A stretch of DNA of 64,000 nt from Ramichloridium luteum (Eukaryota > Ascomycota > Dothideomycetes > Mycosphaerellales > Dissoconiaceae): assembly GCA_002368545.1 (NCBI GenBank), contig MTSC01000059.1:1-64000 (forward strand). The letters are read 5' to 3'. Both the position numbers and the translations under genes were made by a program. Within the stretch, counting starts at the first letter, position 1. Each line of letters starts with the position of its first letter. Shown piece after piece: positions 12,111 through 23,833 of this stretch. Under the pieces are notes generated by a model. That model had not been told where the DNA came from, did not search any database, and worked only from the letters and a program-made list of their open reading frames with translations.

Positions 12111-14012
12111 CTACATTAAACCCCCCAAAACTACCTTCCCCAACCCCGCCACTTCACTCCTGACCCCAGCTCTCGAGACCTCCTCAAACTCCCTGACAAC
12201 CTGACTGACCAGAATCTTTCGGACGGCTTTATCCACCTTGGCAAACGCGTCCGCCACCCCAGGACCACTGCACTGTTCCGGCCGCTCGACGACCTCCGCC
12301 ACCACGCGTCCATAGCAGTCCGCCAGCGCATCGCACAGTGTCGCGAGCGTGGTGGAGAAATCGGGCTCGAAGGGGAGCGCGGGCGTGAGCAGGTGGGTGA
12401 AATCAAGATTTGGCGGGACGACGGGGGCGGTGGGCACGGAGGCGGCGGAGGCGGCGAGGGCGGCGGCGATATCTGTGGCGGGGGAGGAGACTGCAGGTGA
12501 GGTCGCCGCGCTGGCCGGATCCGTGCCGCCGAGGGAGGGACTCAACCCGCCCGCGCTCCGCGGGATTCCGAGCAGCGAGGCTTGCTGCTCGACATCGATA
12601 GCAGAACTCGGCGGCGGCGGGTCATGGAGGTGTGCCAGGGCATCGGCGCCGCCTGGACCTGCGGTCGCGGTGGAAGTTCTCCTGCCGCGACCACTCCGCC
12701 CGACGCCGCCGAGACTCATACCCATGCCGCTCTTCAGCATGCCCGCGACCCGACCCCGGGATAAGCTAGCTCCTGACGAGGCATCGTATCCGGCTAGGGT
12801 CTGGTAGGTCTCGAATTCGGCGAGCAAGGCGGAGAGGGCGCGCAGGATTTCGAGCGCGCCAGCGCCGGCGTGCAGGTCGAGGAGTGCCGGTAAGCTGTAT
12901 CCCAGAATCCAATACGCCGTGGCGCGACGGCCGAGTTTATGGGCCGCGAGACTCGGCATTGAGGCCAGTGAGGCACTGCTGTAATGAAGCGTCGAAAAGT
13001 AGAAAATGTCACCCTCGTGCACGCGCCGCAGGTAGTCGATGGTGGCGATGCGTTTCGCCGCCGTCTCCTGGATTTGTTGGTAGACGGTCAGGGTCGTCTG
13101 GCCGCCGCTGCCGGCGGTTGTGGCGGAAGTACCGGTCGTGGTGGTGTTGGTGCGTTGTAATGTGGCGCCTGTGCCGACCGAGGAGGATTCCCGGCCGCCG
13201 TAGCTGACGGACCCGCCGGGCAGGCTAGGCCGGTCGGAGGGTGCCCGTACCGGCGCCGGGACGTTTGGTTGTGTGCCGACCAACATTGAAGCGAATGTGG
13301 ATTTGGGTGGTGGTGGGTATGCAGAGGGTGGTGAGGCCGAACTGATGGCCGAGTCCAGCGGCTCGATCGGGCTGAACCTGGGCAAATTCTCGGTCGATTT
13401 GAATTTATGTGTCAAAGTCCTCACAGACAGTGATGGTCTACCTCTTAATCGAGACGGTGATGTGGTTGTATCCCGCCGCGGACTCCCTGCGTTCTTTTCT
13501 GGCGATTCGACCGGTGAGGTGGTTGTGTTGTTATTGTTGTTCGCGCCAAGCGGCGATACGACGTTGTTCGACGAGGTACTTCGGAGACCTCGAAACGAGG
13601 AACTACTGCTCGGGTTCGTGCGGTGCGAGCGCAAAGAGACCGACCGCCGGACCGTACTTCCCAGGTCGGTGACAGAGGCGGTCAAGCTTAACAGACTGCT
13701 ATCGCGGCGATGGCTGCCGTTGCGGGACTTGCCTCGATTGAGCTCGTCGTTTCGGTGGCCGCTAAGGAAAGAGGGCGGCGGCGGCGCGGCGTCGTCGTCG
13801 TGGGAGGCGTCGGCGGCGAAGGTGTTCAGTCGTGTGACATCGCTGCCCGGCTGGGTAGACGGGCGGATCGGCTGCTGCTCCTGCTGCTGCGGCAGCGGCG
13901 GCGGGGGTGGACCAGGATGACGACGGCCAGTCAGTCGCGCAAAGACGGACGACGACGTGGGCGCAGGGGAAGCAGAGCTGATATTGCTCGCGGCAGTGGG
14001 GCCTGGTGGCAT
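12111..14012 (-). CDS. Conserved fungal protein of unknown function, low-complexity N-half
   Basis: One exon. From Met at 14012 it encodes 633 residues. The frame is open back to a Met at 14285 (724 residues), but the additional 91 residues read like translated 5' UTR, so I prefer the MPPGPTAAS start. The N-terminal half is rich in Ser, Thr, Pro and Asn homopolymers and is probably disordered. The central block begins at YQQIQETAAKRIATIDYLRR and continues with a Trp/Tyr-containing helical region (ATAYWILGYSLPALLDL, LRALSALLAEFETYQ). It is the kind of sequence conserved across Pezizomycotina. The C-terminus is a helical domain (ALADCYGRVVAEVVERPEQC, ILVSQVVREFEEVSRAG). No catalytic motif or membrane segment was seen. 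A scaffold or trafficking role is possible but not supported directly. Confidence 0.75.
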   Translation of the reverse strand: MPPGPTAASNISSASPAPTSSSVFARLTGRRHPGPPPPPLPQQQEQQPIRPSTQPGSDVTRLNTFAADASHDDDAAPPPPSFLSGHRNDELNRGKSRNGSHRRDSSLLSLTASVTDLGSTVRRSVSLRSHRTNPSSSSSFRGLRSTSSNNVVSPLGANNNNNTTTSPVESPEKNAGSPRRDTTTSPSRLRGRPSLSVRTLTHKFKSTENLPRFSPIEPLDSAISSASPPSAYPPPPKSTFASMLVGTQPNVPAPVRAPSDRPSLPGGSVSYGGRESSSVGTGATLQRTNTTTTGTSATTAGSGGQTTLTVYQQIQETAAKRIATIDYLRRVHEGDIFYFSTLHYSSASLASMPSLAAHKLGRRATAYWILGYSLPALLDLHAGAGALEILRALSALLAEFETYQTLAGYDASSGASLSRGRVAGMLKSGMGMSLGGVGRSGRGRRTSTATAGPGGADALAHLHDPPPPSSAIDVEQQASLLGIPRSAGGLSPSLGGTDPASAATSPAVSSPATDIAAALAASAASVPTAPVVPPNLDFTHLLTPALPFEPDFSTTLATLCDALADCYGRVVAEVVERPEQCSGPGVADAFAKVDKAVRKILVSQVVREFEEVSRAGVRSEVAGLGKVVLGGLM

Positions 14013-14285
14013 GCCGCGTTTGTGCGCGCGCCGCAAGTGGTGGTGTGTGGTTGGCGGCCCTGCCGAGTCAGTGTGACCTTTGCCCACACACGTCAAGTCG
14101 ACGCCGTCGTGAAGTGACCTCAGTGACAGTGCGCCGGGAGCCGGTACCCGCACCTCCGCGCTCCTTGGGGTCAACGTTTGCCCTGCGTCTGTATGGCGGG
14201 CGCGTGGACCGGTGGGAGCGTGGCGAGACGCGTCGGGGCGGCTGTGATCCTCTCCAGGGACTGGCGGGATGTGATAGGAGAACAA

Positions 14286-15339
14286 AGGTCAAGGGGCGGT
14301 GTTCGTTGGTTGGTTGGAGCGGCTGTTCAAGCCAGGATGCTTGCGCAACTCTCCCGACCCTAGAGCTGCCTTGGCAAGTGCTGCTCCTAGCCGAGACAGC
14401 GATCCGCTCCCTCTGCTCTGCGAATATTGCGAGGACCTGTGTGGGCGTACAGTGTACAACACGAATGCAGTATACGCCAAGTCGCCCGGTGAGAGAATAA
14501 GAGCTGCAGAGTGGGGTCAAGCGCCCTGGGAACAGATAGCGTGAGGGTAATGGGGAGGACGTAGACGAAATCCCGCCGCTTGATGTGGAGCGCCAGCCGG
14601 AAGAGGTGTTGCCAGCTTGGAGAGCCGCAGGGTCAGGCACAAGTCCCACGATCGTGTGGTTCGTGCTGCTGATATATTGGGCAAGGTCAGTCTTCTATGA
14701 TATGATAACAACATGCACGACTCAGTATCACCAGTGCAAATAGGGATGTATTTGATCGTGCCGCTAATCTTACTCGAGAAGATTCGCAGGTGCCGCCTTT
14801 CACGCCCGCCAACCACGCTCTGATACACGAAATCGAAATCACGATGTTGCAAACCCAACACAAGCCACTTCTTCGGTCGGCGTGGCGGAAAGGATGCAGG
14901 GGGGGAAACCGCCGGTTCCGTGCTGGTGGAAGCTTCAATCGAGACGGTGAAGTCAGGGGAAAGTGGATCCCGCTTGGCGATCGCGGCACTGACCTAATCA
15001 GGCCTTCAGCCCCGGCTTCACGGCCCGGTGCGATGTGCCCGGATCGCCGCCGGACCTATTTGTGCAACTCGAGAACATATAAATGGCATGTACAGTATGC
15101 AGTTTCCAGACCACGTAAAATGCCGTTGATGCATATTCTCTGGCCACCTGCCCGGGTCGTACTCTTTGCGGAAATCATCGATCGCGAGCATCAATCCCAA
15201 TGCAAGCGGACGATGACAATTGTGCGGAGCAAGCCGCCATCATTCGGTATGTATGCGCGAGGCCAGCCTTGCGATTAAAAACACGTCTCAACAACGTGCG
15301 TATCACTCGGATTTCTACCTCCTACATACCTCGTCAGCT
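14286..15339. other. Intergenic, no gene recognised
   Basis: About 1 kb between two minus-strand genes. Only shadow frames are present. It holds the promoter of the unknown-function gene and the 3' flank of the Zn2Cys6 regulator. Confidence 0.55.
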
Positions 15340-18071
15340 CTAAGCTTCTGTGATGCGATTATCCCCACCACTCCCTTCCATTGCCGTCAACGCCGCCTCG
15401 GAATCCTGCGACAATTGATTCAGGAAGTCCCAGTCGCCGCCGCCCGGTACACTGCTCGCGTCCGGCAGGAACTGCAACCACGGATCATTTCCTGTCGAGG
15501 GCGGATCCGAAGTCGGCGGCGGTAGCGGTGCACCCACATCACTCTCCATGTCCGGCCCTAAGTCCGCCAGACTCGGCATCTCGATTTCCGCAAAAGAGAT
15601 CTGATCCACGCGGGTCGGACATACAAGGATTCCAGAATCCAGTCCAGCCTTCTCCCAGACCCGATCGCGGGCAGAGCGGACAAGGTTCCATGGACCACGA
15701 TGCTGGGGTAGCGACCAGGTCCGATCGGACGCCGCCGCACCACCTCCGAAGACGTCGCTGCGATCGTCAACGGCGGCGATGCCACCATATGCATCGTTGC
15801 GGCACATTTGAAATGCGAGATCCACAAGCCGGCGCGTCTCTGGCGCGAGCGGGTCTGCAGGGAACTCTTCAAGGTGCGTGATCAGCGCCATGATGCTATG
15901 GAGAGGTTGGTGTTGGCCTGGCCAACGCCAATGCCATGGCTGGAAGTAGGGACGTTGGGTGAGTATAAGGAAATAGATGAGATATTTACGACAATGCATG
16001 ATCGTGCTGGGATGGGTTCCTTGTCAGCTTCCGGATGTCACAGGCCGCTTGCAGACTTACCGAGCGCGCAGATCCGGCACACTGTCGAGCAAGCGGTGCT
16101 TGCGGAGAGGTCCGTACATGATGGCGAAAGGCTTCGCGGCAAGCATTGTCAAGACGATACTCGCAAAACGTGCCAGTCGAGGGTTGGACGCTGGATGCTG
16201 GACCGGATCGATGGGTGTGCTTGGACCCGTGACGGCAACATCGGCCTCGCGGATGCGCCCGATTCTCTCGTTCATCTCCGTCTGGATGGAGTCGACCATG
16301 CTCAACACCTCACGCAATTGCTCCTGGGTGATACGGTTGCTGTGAAGAATATGCATGAATTCGCTTGCATGACAGTAAAAGCTGTTCTTGCCCGCGACAA
16401 AGATCCCAACGACGGAGTCGCCGCGCGTAGTAGGATTGGTGTTGTCTTGTAGATCGAGACCACTAGTCTCGCTGATGGGAGCGACTCTGTAAAGCTTATT
16501 CTCGATCAAGGGTGGAAGGCCCGACGCGAAAGCAACTTGTGCATCGACAGCGACGACGGAGAACCAGATCTGACGACGGATCTGGCCGTCTAGAAGCGAG
16601 ACCTCTGGAAAGTTCGTAGGATCTCGATGAAGACCTAGCATGAGCGATATCAGAGAGGAGATCCATGATGTCTGCTTCAGCGGTGAGCTGACCCACCTAG
16701 CATCTGTGCGACCCGAAATGCGGTTCCAATGAAAGCGCAACAAGCCAAAGGATCTTCATCTCGAAGCCAGGCCGTGTTGACCGTCAAGTATGCAGCTAGA
16801 GAATGCAACGACGGGCTATGAGGAAACCCAGACACACGAATAGCTCTGATGGCGAGATGGAAGAGCTGTGACATAAGCGCCTCGCGTGAGAGGTGAGGAA
16901 ATGCAGCGATTAATCGGCGTTTATCAACGACAACAGCCCCAGCAAAAAGGATGGCCGTGAGAAGTGCGAGAAAGTGCGGGTTCATGGCAAAGGTCGAGGA
17001 CGGACTACTGTACGTGTCAGTATCGTCGAGGACCACACCACGCACAATATATTCTGCATACTCGCTGTGAAGCCCGGTGACCTGTTCGAGAAAAGTCTTT
17101 CGGCTGAAGAGCGGTGTCACCGTATGACAGCTGCCCATATATGCCGAGATCAGCATGTTCTGCTGGTCGAGCAAGGGTAGCTCCACGAGGATCTGCTTGA
17201 GCGTTGAATCGTAATCGATTGCTCCATCGTCGCCCGGGAAGGAGAGATGCAAAGGAGCACGTGGAAAGATATCCCCATAGATCCATCGATCCTCACCAGC
17301 GTCGCTGGTTTGACCGGTAAAGGATGTCCGTGGCATATATTGACTCATGATTGAGGTTCTGGAAGTAGCTGCATGCCGGTGGCTGCGAGCGAGTGCCTCG
17401 ATCTCCGACAACTACTAACGTCAGTCCAAGCTGGTACGAACAATACGAAGGTATTCTACCTCTTCTCGTATCATAGCAAAGAAGGTCGGAGACATGTATT
17501 GGCTCTTCGTCTGTGCTCCCAAGAAAAGATGGCCGGCATCGTGCTCGGCTGGTGTCGTTAGTCCCGGCCCACTAGACACCTCACTCTGGTCATCGGTTGT
17601 TCTTGTCGAGAGCACTGTGAGAAGATATCAGAGCGAATATTCTTTGCCGTTGCTGCCCTTTCAGGATTCAGCAGGACACGGTGCATCTTACGAGGAGGAG
17701 CGAGTATCTCACTGAGGCGCTGCAACCGATTGGACAGACCGGCTGCATGCTCCTGCAGCAAATTTGGCGTCTCATCTATGCATATGGTCAGCCACCGAGG
17801 AGAGTGAAGCGATATGTGAGATCAGCATACCAATGAACGTCACAGCACCGGAGTTGTGCGGCGAGTGTGCCGTATAGAGACAATCGGCGCCGTCGCGGGC
17901 GCACCGCCCACACCTCGGGCGCACCTATTCCAAACACACCATCTCAGCCTGGCTGTTCGCTCGGAATGCATGCTCCACGATACCACGCACCTTGTCGCAT
18001 CCCAATTTCCTTCTTGAGCATCTCGCACACGCTCTGGATGGTCGTGGACGTGGCCGCCCGGTCGTTTGCAT
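15340..18071 (-). CDS. Zn(II)2Cys6 transcription factor with fungal-specific TF domain
   Basis: Seven exons (minus strand) are inferred: 17991-18071, about 17831-17924, about 17692-17776, 17460-17614, 16697-17411, 16061-16634 and 15340-16006, giving roughly 790 residues. Exons 1-2 give a complete binuclear zinc cluster (ACARCSRRKLGCDK then RPRCGRCARDGADC, spacing C-x2-C-x6-C-x6-C-x2-C-x6-C). Exon 3 carries a Leu-rich helical linker (LLQEHAAGLSNRLQRLSEIL) likely to dimerise. Exons 5-6 give the fungal_trans middle-homology domain, including the junction LGLHRDP, which supports the 16635-16696 intron. The exon 2/exon 3 boundary is ambiguous: donor GTATGC at 17830 gives the wrong phase with the nearest acceptor. 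No secondary-metabolism enzyme lies beside it, so its targets are unknown. Confidence 0.85.
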
Positions 18072-19464
18072 TGTCTTTATTCCTCCAACTCATAAGACAA
18101 GGGTAGCTAGGAATGATTTCACAGTCAAGGCTGCTTTGGAGCTTCCTCCAGTGAGATGATTGAGCCCATCATTCATGTAAAAGATGCAAACCTCAACAAC
18201 CCATTAGCCCAATGCGCTCGCCTTTCCCGCCTGAGTAGCCTGCATTACTATGTTGGCTGGAATGAGCCGTGCTCCGTCTTAACGCCCTCGGCTACAGTTC
18301 CGAGGTGCGTTGAGGAGGACATTGTCAAGTCAGACCCCTGTCGGATGATGTTTGGTGGGGCTGATGTTGACCCAGCGGGACGCCATGGCGGCGAATTCGC
18401 AATAGGCGTCTCGGGTCCGCCATCCGAATTCTGTCTCGCCCGATGTCATCCAGTTTCCGCTTAGGGTTACTGCACAACCCGCAATGCCAACGAGTGGTCT
18501 TTAATGTCCACGAGTGCGACTAATGACTCAGAATAGAGATGGTTCTGGGTCAGTGGTAGCATGAATACATACATTTATGTAAATATAGAGCACAGTGTCG
18601 AGGACATGTTACTGTGACTCTACGATCCAGTTTTGTGAACGATTGCAGTGGTAGTTGATAATGTTGGCACTGCCTTTGATCGAAAAAATTGATCAACTCT
18701 GAAGAATAGCCCAGTGGCTCATTTGATACTTCCTAATTCTCGCTAAAGATGAACGTCAACCACTCGGCAGCATCGTGCAAACGACTAAGCAATATATATT
18801 CAAATAGGGCAACCATGTGCCGACCCGGGCTTAGCGTAAAAGATTCGTCTCCAGTCCGGCAATGGCGGCCTCACCGTCCTCACGGACATTCAACTTATCG
18901 AGGTCCTGACTCACTCACTTCTCTCGCGAGCGGATCCCTAAGAGGCAAGCTTGTTCTCATCATTTGAATCCATTAGACTTATCCGGAGCAGAATGGTTCA
19001 TGCAAAAGCTGTAGGAGCGTTTGGATTTTTCGAATTCCTTGACGATGTCTAGGACCTTACCGATGCGAAGTCTCTTAACGGCATTGGCAAGCGAACAGAC
19101 ATTATCAGCCGCATCTCCACGGCGGGTAGGAAAAGAGGCCCTGCTGATGCGGTGCGAGATGTTCATAGCTCAATTCGATGAGTATCATTCGAGGTACCTT
19201 TCCGATCATATGCACATCTTGTAAATATGTCGCGACGTTGGGAAGTTATCCAGATGAGCTAGGTATTGAGGTGACAGAGGAAAATCATTTTTGGGATAGT
19301 CATTAGAATTCAGCTCATGATCATGAACTAAAACGAACTTGCAAGTGCAATATCCAGAAAATCTTAGATCATTATTGAAGGGAACGTTAGCAAAATCGAT
19401 ACACAAGATACCCGATCCTGCTCGTGCCTTAAGCATCTGGCTCCATCATTGAGATGATTCAGAT
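18072..19464. other. Intergenic, no gene recognised
   Basis: About 1.4 kb between the regulator's 5' end and the 3' end of the sulfite oxidase gene. No coding, RNA or repeat feature could be supported. Confidence 0.55.
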
Positions 19465-21236
19465 CTACTCATCAACATCACGAGGATCGTGCTCAGCCCA
19501 GAACTTCTTATACTCCTCTTGGCTCTGGGTCGGGAACTCCTCCGGCCATGTCAGCGGCGCCAGCGGACTGCCGGTCTCTTCGAATTGCTTCAGCTTCGCC
19601 GCTGTCCGAGGACGAGTCTTGTTGATCGAGTACACCGGAATGCGGTGAGCTGAGCTGGTGACATGCAGACCCCAGTTCCACGCCGCGCGCACAGTGAGCG
19701 GTTGCGTATTGAGTGCGTTGTCCCAGACGCGACACACGATCTCGATCCAACCTTCGACCTCGCAGGGCAAGTCGTACTCCCAGGTACGCCATGTCCACTT
19801 GCGTTTCTTGGAGAGATTCTCGAGCGGGACCGAGTACCACGAGAAGCCACCATCGGCGGACAGCTCGACGCGCTCGGGCCAGCGACCGCCACCGGAGTAT
19901 GCCCAGCCCTTGCAGTGGATGGAGCCGTTGTGGATGACGACCTGTTTGTTCCAGGGCGTCATGATCGCTGAGCTGACGGGCATTTCTTGGATTTGAATAC
20001 CGTCGGTGGGCTTTTGGTTGTGCTTGCCAGTCTGCTGGTTAAAATAGAGATACTCGCGGCTTTGCACGGGAGCTGGACTTGGTGTGTCGATAGCCTTGAT
20101 GCGATAGAGCCATTTGACGCTGCGAGCTCCAATATAGCCAAGGACAACAACACGTAGCGGATACCCGTGGATGCGAGGCAGCGGTTCGCCATTCATCTCC
20201 CACGCAAGGAGCACTTCGTTGGCCTTGACCTTGCTCCACGGCACACTGACCAGATAGTTCATTGCTTCGTTGTCTTTGAAGTAGGTGTCGGCGCCATAAA
20301 ACTCGAGATGCTTGCCTTCGTCCTTGAGACCACCGCACGCCTTGATGACCTTCTTCAGACTAATGCCAGTCCATTCCGCAGTGCCGATGGCGCCTTCAGC
20401 CCAGGGCGCCTGAGGAACCTCGTCACCTTGACCGGCATAAAGGCTGATCTGCTCAATTCGGCGAGTGCCGGAGCATTGAATCGTTGCCATGGTCTTGATG
20501 CGTGGAAAGCGAGACTCGTCCATGAGATCATCGAGCGTGAAGCTCTTCGGCTCCTTGACCAAGCCATCAACAACGAAGCTGAAGTCTTCCTTATCGATGA
20601 TAGGAATGCCGCCATGGTTGCGCACAAAATGTAGGTTGTTCGGCGTGACTTCCTTGGCGGTCGTGAGACGCTTGGGTGGCTCGCCATTGTAGGGAAACTG
20701 CAGCAGGTGAAGCATCTCCGGGTGCTTCTCCTTCAAGACCAAGTCCCAAGAGTCATCTGGGATAGGATCGAGCTCACCGCCAAGCGCGTGATGCCACATC
20801 TTCCAATGAGTTCCCGGGAGGACAGGGTTGCTGTCCGGGATTGGTCCCATCTGGAATTCGGGATTCGGTGGGAATGTCTGAGAAGTCAGTATTTTGTGGG
20901 CCTTGGCCTTCTTTTCAGGATATGCCTCCCATTCCACGTATCTGCAAAGGAACGTAAGCCTCATCCCGAGACCGCTGCACTCTTGGTCGATGCTCACCCT
21001 CTCCAACCTTTTCGCTCCATCTTGAACAACTCATTTCCGTCGCCGACAGCCTTGATGGCTTCTTCATCTTTTTCGATTCCAGCGAAAACACGCGGCAGGA
21101 TTTCCACAGTCTCGTCGCCGGTCTGGTCGAGGAAAGGCAGCTTCCCCCCGGAGAGACCTTGCTCAATCTTCCATTCATCTGGGCGATTGGTAGTCTCTAA
21201 TGGACGCGAGTCTCGAACTCTGATTGAATGAACCAT
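19465..21236 (-). CDS. Sulfite oxidase family molybdoenzyme
   Basis: Two exons, 20998-21236 and 19465-20941 (minus strand), encode 571 residues. The GTGAGC donor and TGCAG acceptor restore the frame WRG|YVEWEAYPEKK. The protein has the oxidoreductase molybdopterin-binding fold: HFVRNHGGIP early, the cofactor-ligand Cys in IQCSGTRR (usual form CAGNRR), GTAEWTGISLKKV, and RIHGYPLRVVVLGYIGARSVKWL, which is highly typical. A dimerisation domain follows (GWAYSGGGRWPERVELSADGG). The N-terminal cytochrome b5 domain of animal enzymes is absent. The likely reaction is sulfite to sulfate oxidation, protecting cells from sulfite made during sulfur amino acid breakdown. No peroxisomal SKL tail is present (it ends DVDE). 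The N-terminal 80 residues are unusual and of unknown role. Confidence 0.9.
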
Positions 21237-22727
21237 GTTGCCAATTCTGGGTGAAATTGATGGCGGAAGTAGGTGGAAGGAGGAGAAGTCAATGGGTCAA
21301 TGAAGATCAATGTCGTCCCGGCGGGGTATGCAAGGCCGGTTCTCCGACCCACCACCACCTCTTCGTCATCGTAAGCTGTGCCTTACAAAGAGACCATCTG
21401 CGGAACTTGTCGTTCAGAATGGCTATGCGGGCCCGAAGGACCCGAATCTGAAAAGTACGACTTGTCAAAAAGCCAAGGCCGGCCTACCTTCGAATCCCTG
21501 TCATTGTACAGGCGGCGGGGAAGCTCCGAAACATGTTGCTTGGGACCCAATGGCGGATACTGCGGGTTGCTTGCTCATGAAGGCGCCACCACGCGGGGCA
21601 TATGGTGAACGTCCTGCTGTGCCACCTGGGAAGCTTATCGGCGTAAATTGACATATGATGACGATATCACCGAGTCATCCAAGGGCTTGATCACCGCAGG
21701 CCAGCAGGGGTGCGTGGAAGTCCAAGCCATGAATGAAAGTCAATGCAATTCGCTATGAGTGGTTCCGCCGACAGCTCCGCCGGGCATTTATTAGGGGCGC
21801 GTCACTGTCTTTCTTTACCTGAGTGACTAGCAGATAAATCGCTCATCTGAGCCACTACCAATCCCCGGAACGCCCGGCTGATAAAAATCTGCTTCAAAAC
21901 CGGTTGAGACCAATGGTTGTGTGTAGAGAGCTGAGCTTCGGATGTGTCTGGGCTGAGTAATCAGACAGCGATCCATGGGTAGCTCCTGTATCTTGCCAAT
22001 TAGCTGCAGATGCCGGGCAGGAAAGAAGTTATCCTTTCGTCTTTCCAGGGTAGCTTGAAGGAAAGTAACAAGGATCACGAATAATGCGGCCACGATCCTT
22101 CGTGCTCGTGACCAAGCATGGCCATACAAATTCAGACCGAAGAGGTGCCGCGGACTTCAAACTAGAACTCATGATCGCCATGAAACCACACGTCGTTCAG
22201 CTGAATGTTTCTACCGGGCTTACATCAATCACCCTTCTGAACCCGCGTATCCCGGCTCAAGTGTCCCGGCGGTAGTCGAATGCACACGAACTGGGCGGCG
22301 CCAGAGATCAACGTCTAGCTTTGCTGCTAACAAACGCCATTTGACGAGTGTTACAAGGGCCGGCAAGCTACGTCAGCCTAATGGCGCACTTACGAATAGC
22401 TGACCAAATCTAGCCGACGGAGCCGAACTTCCCAATGCGGTAATCAACATCAGAATAAGCCCATATCGGCACAATCAACGACATTGTTCGCGATTTAGAT
22501 GACCCGCTCATGTCGCATGGGATATGGTTTGGCTAGGAGCTCCGAGGCTGAACAAAGAAGTCACCTGAGCCCTCTGCGCTCCCGGAAAACTTGGCCAAGT
22601 CTTCATGATCGTCGCCATCTCTGGTCGACGCGGACCGTCGATTTTACGATGTATTGTAGGTAGAAGCTGGTTTGACATCGGTCAAACGAGGAACGTCCAA
22701 TGCTCCGCTCGCTGCTCATTCAGCAAC
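21237..22727. other. Divergent intergenic, no gene recognised
   Basis: Lies between the divergent sulfite oxidase and DyP peroxidase genes and so contains both promoters. No convincing coding region was seen. Confidence 0.55.
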
Positions 22728-23681
22728 ATGGCTCAAGCCATTGATACACCCCTAGCGCCCTCCACCCTCTTCCTCACCCTGTACCTTACCGAGAACGCCG
22801 AATCTGCTAGTACAGCACGCAACACGCTCAGCAGCATCAGTGATCTCGTGAAGAACGTCAGCGTCAGGGATCCCTCCGCACGACTTTCCTGTGTTGCCGC
22901 CATCGGCAGTGAGGTCTGGGACACGGTCACCAACTACCAATCGCGACCCTCCGAGCTGCGACCATTCCCCGTCATCACCGGCAAGAAACACGCTACGGTC
23001 GCGACGCACGGCGATCTCTTCTTTCACATCAAGAGCGAGCGACAAGATCTCTGCTTTGAATTCGAACGCCAACTGCTCGACAAGCTCGGCAGCGCTGTGA
23101 CGCTCGCGGACGAGACGTGGTCATTCCGGTACTTCGACGCACGAGATTTGCTCGGCTTCGTCGACGGAACCGCGAATCCCACTGGAACTGAAGATGTTGC
23201 GTCTGCGGCACTGGTCGCGGAAAGTGATCTTGGAAAGAAAGATTCCCCGGCGCTGTCCGGCGGTAGCTACGTCGTGACACAAAAGTACCTCCACGATCTG
23301 ACCGCATGGAGTCGGCTCAGCATCGAGGTGCAACAGTCCATCATCGGGCGCACCAAAGTGGAGAACATGGAGCTGGACGATGCGCCGCGAGGGACCCAGC
23401 AATCACATAAGTCCCTCGCGACGATTGAGGATGCGAAGACTGGCGAAGAGCACGACATCCTACGCGCGAACATGGCATTCGGCGCACCGGGGAAAGGCGA
23501 GTTCGGAACATATTTCATCGGCTATACGCGACATCTGTGGGTGGTGGAAGAGATGCTGCGCAGGATGTTCGTGGGTGAGCCGGAGGGGCTGCACGATCGA
23601 ATTCTGGATTACTCGAGGCCGGTGACGGGAGCGACCTTCTTTGCGCCGTCGGCGGCGATGCTGGCGGGGTTGGACGACTGA
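22728..23681 (+). CDS. DyP-type heme peroxidase
   Basis: Single exon. From Met at 22728 it encodes 317 residues, the usual length of short (B-type-like) DyPs. The frame is open to a Met at 22605, which would add 41 residues that could be a mitochondrial presequence. Diagnostic residues are the GFVDGTANP motif with the catalytic Asp, a proximal-ligand His in QQSHKSLA, the distal Arg in ILRANMAFG, and the GTYFIGYTRHLWVVEEML segment of the second ferredoxin-like domain. It is predicted to oxidise dyes, phenolics or manganese with H2O2. There is no signal peptide on the short form, so it is probably intracellular. The sulfite oxidase gene is divergent, but a functional link is not evident. Confidence 0.9.
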   Translation: MAQAIDTPLAPSTLFLTLYLTENAESASTARNTLSSISDLVKNVSVRDPSARLSCVAAIGSEVWDTVTNYQSRPSELRPFPVITGKKHATVATHGDLFFHIKSERQDLCFEFERQLLDKLGSAVTLADETWSFRYFDARDLLGFVDGTANPTGTEDVASAALVAESDLGKKDSPALSGGSYVVTQKYLHDLTAWSRLSIEVQQSIIGRTKVENMELDDAPRGTQQSHKSLATIEDAKTGEEHDILRANMAFGAPGKGEFGTYFIGYTRHLWVVEEMLRRMFVGEPEGLHDRILDYSRPVTGATFFAPSAAMLAGLDD

Positions 23682-23833
23682 ATTATACCTAGGTTCTTAG
23701 TGATTACGGAAGTATCTTACGTAAAGGACTATGGTCTTGACTTTTCCAAGGCGAATAGCAATGACCTCTGTTGCACGAGTCTGAAGTGTAGAATGTAAGC
23801 CGGCTAAGTCCATCAAACGACGAGTCCACCATC

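Noticed and set aside
13273..13920. Plus-strand open frame (215 codons)
   Set aside because: Antisense to the low-complexity part of the 12.1-14.0 kb gene; its repeats mirror those of the minus-strand protein.
15381..16452. Plus-strand frames of 166 and 214 codons
   Set aside because: Antisense to the fungal-specific TF domain exons, whose minus-strand reading shows the zinc cluster and LGLHRDP motif.
21827..22129. Minus-strand 100-codon frame with a hydrophobic N-terminus
   Set aside because: Lies in a promoter region, no conserved features, and the hydrophobic stretch is short.
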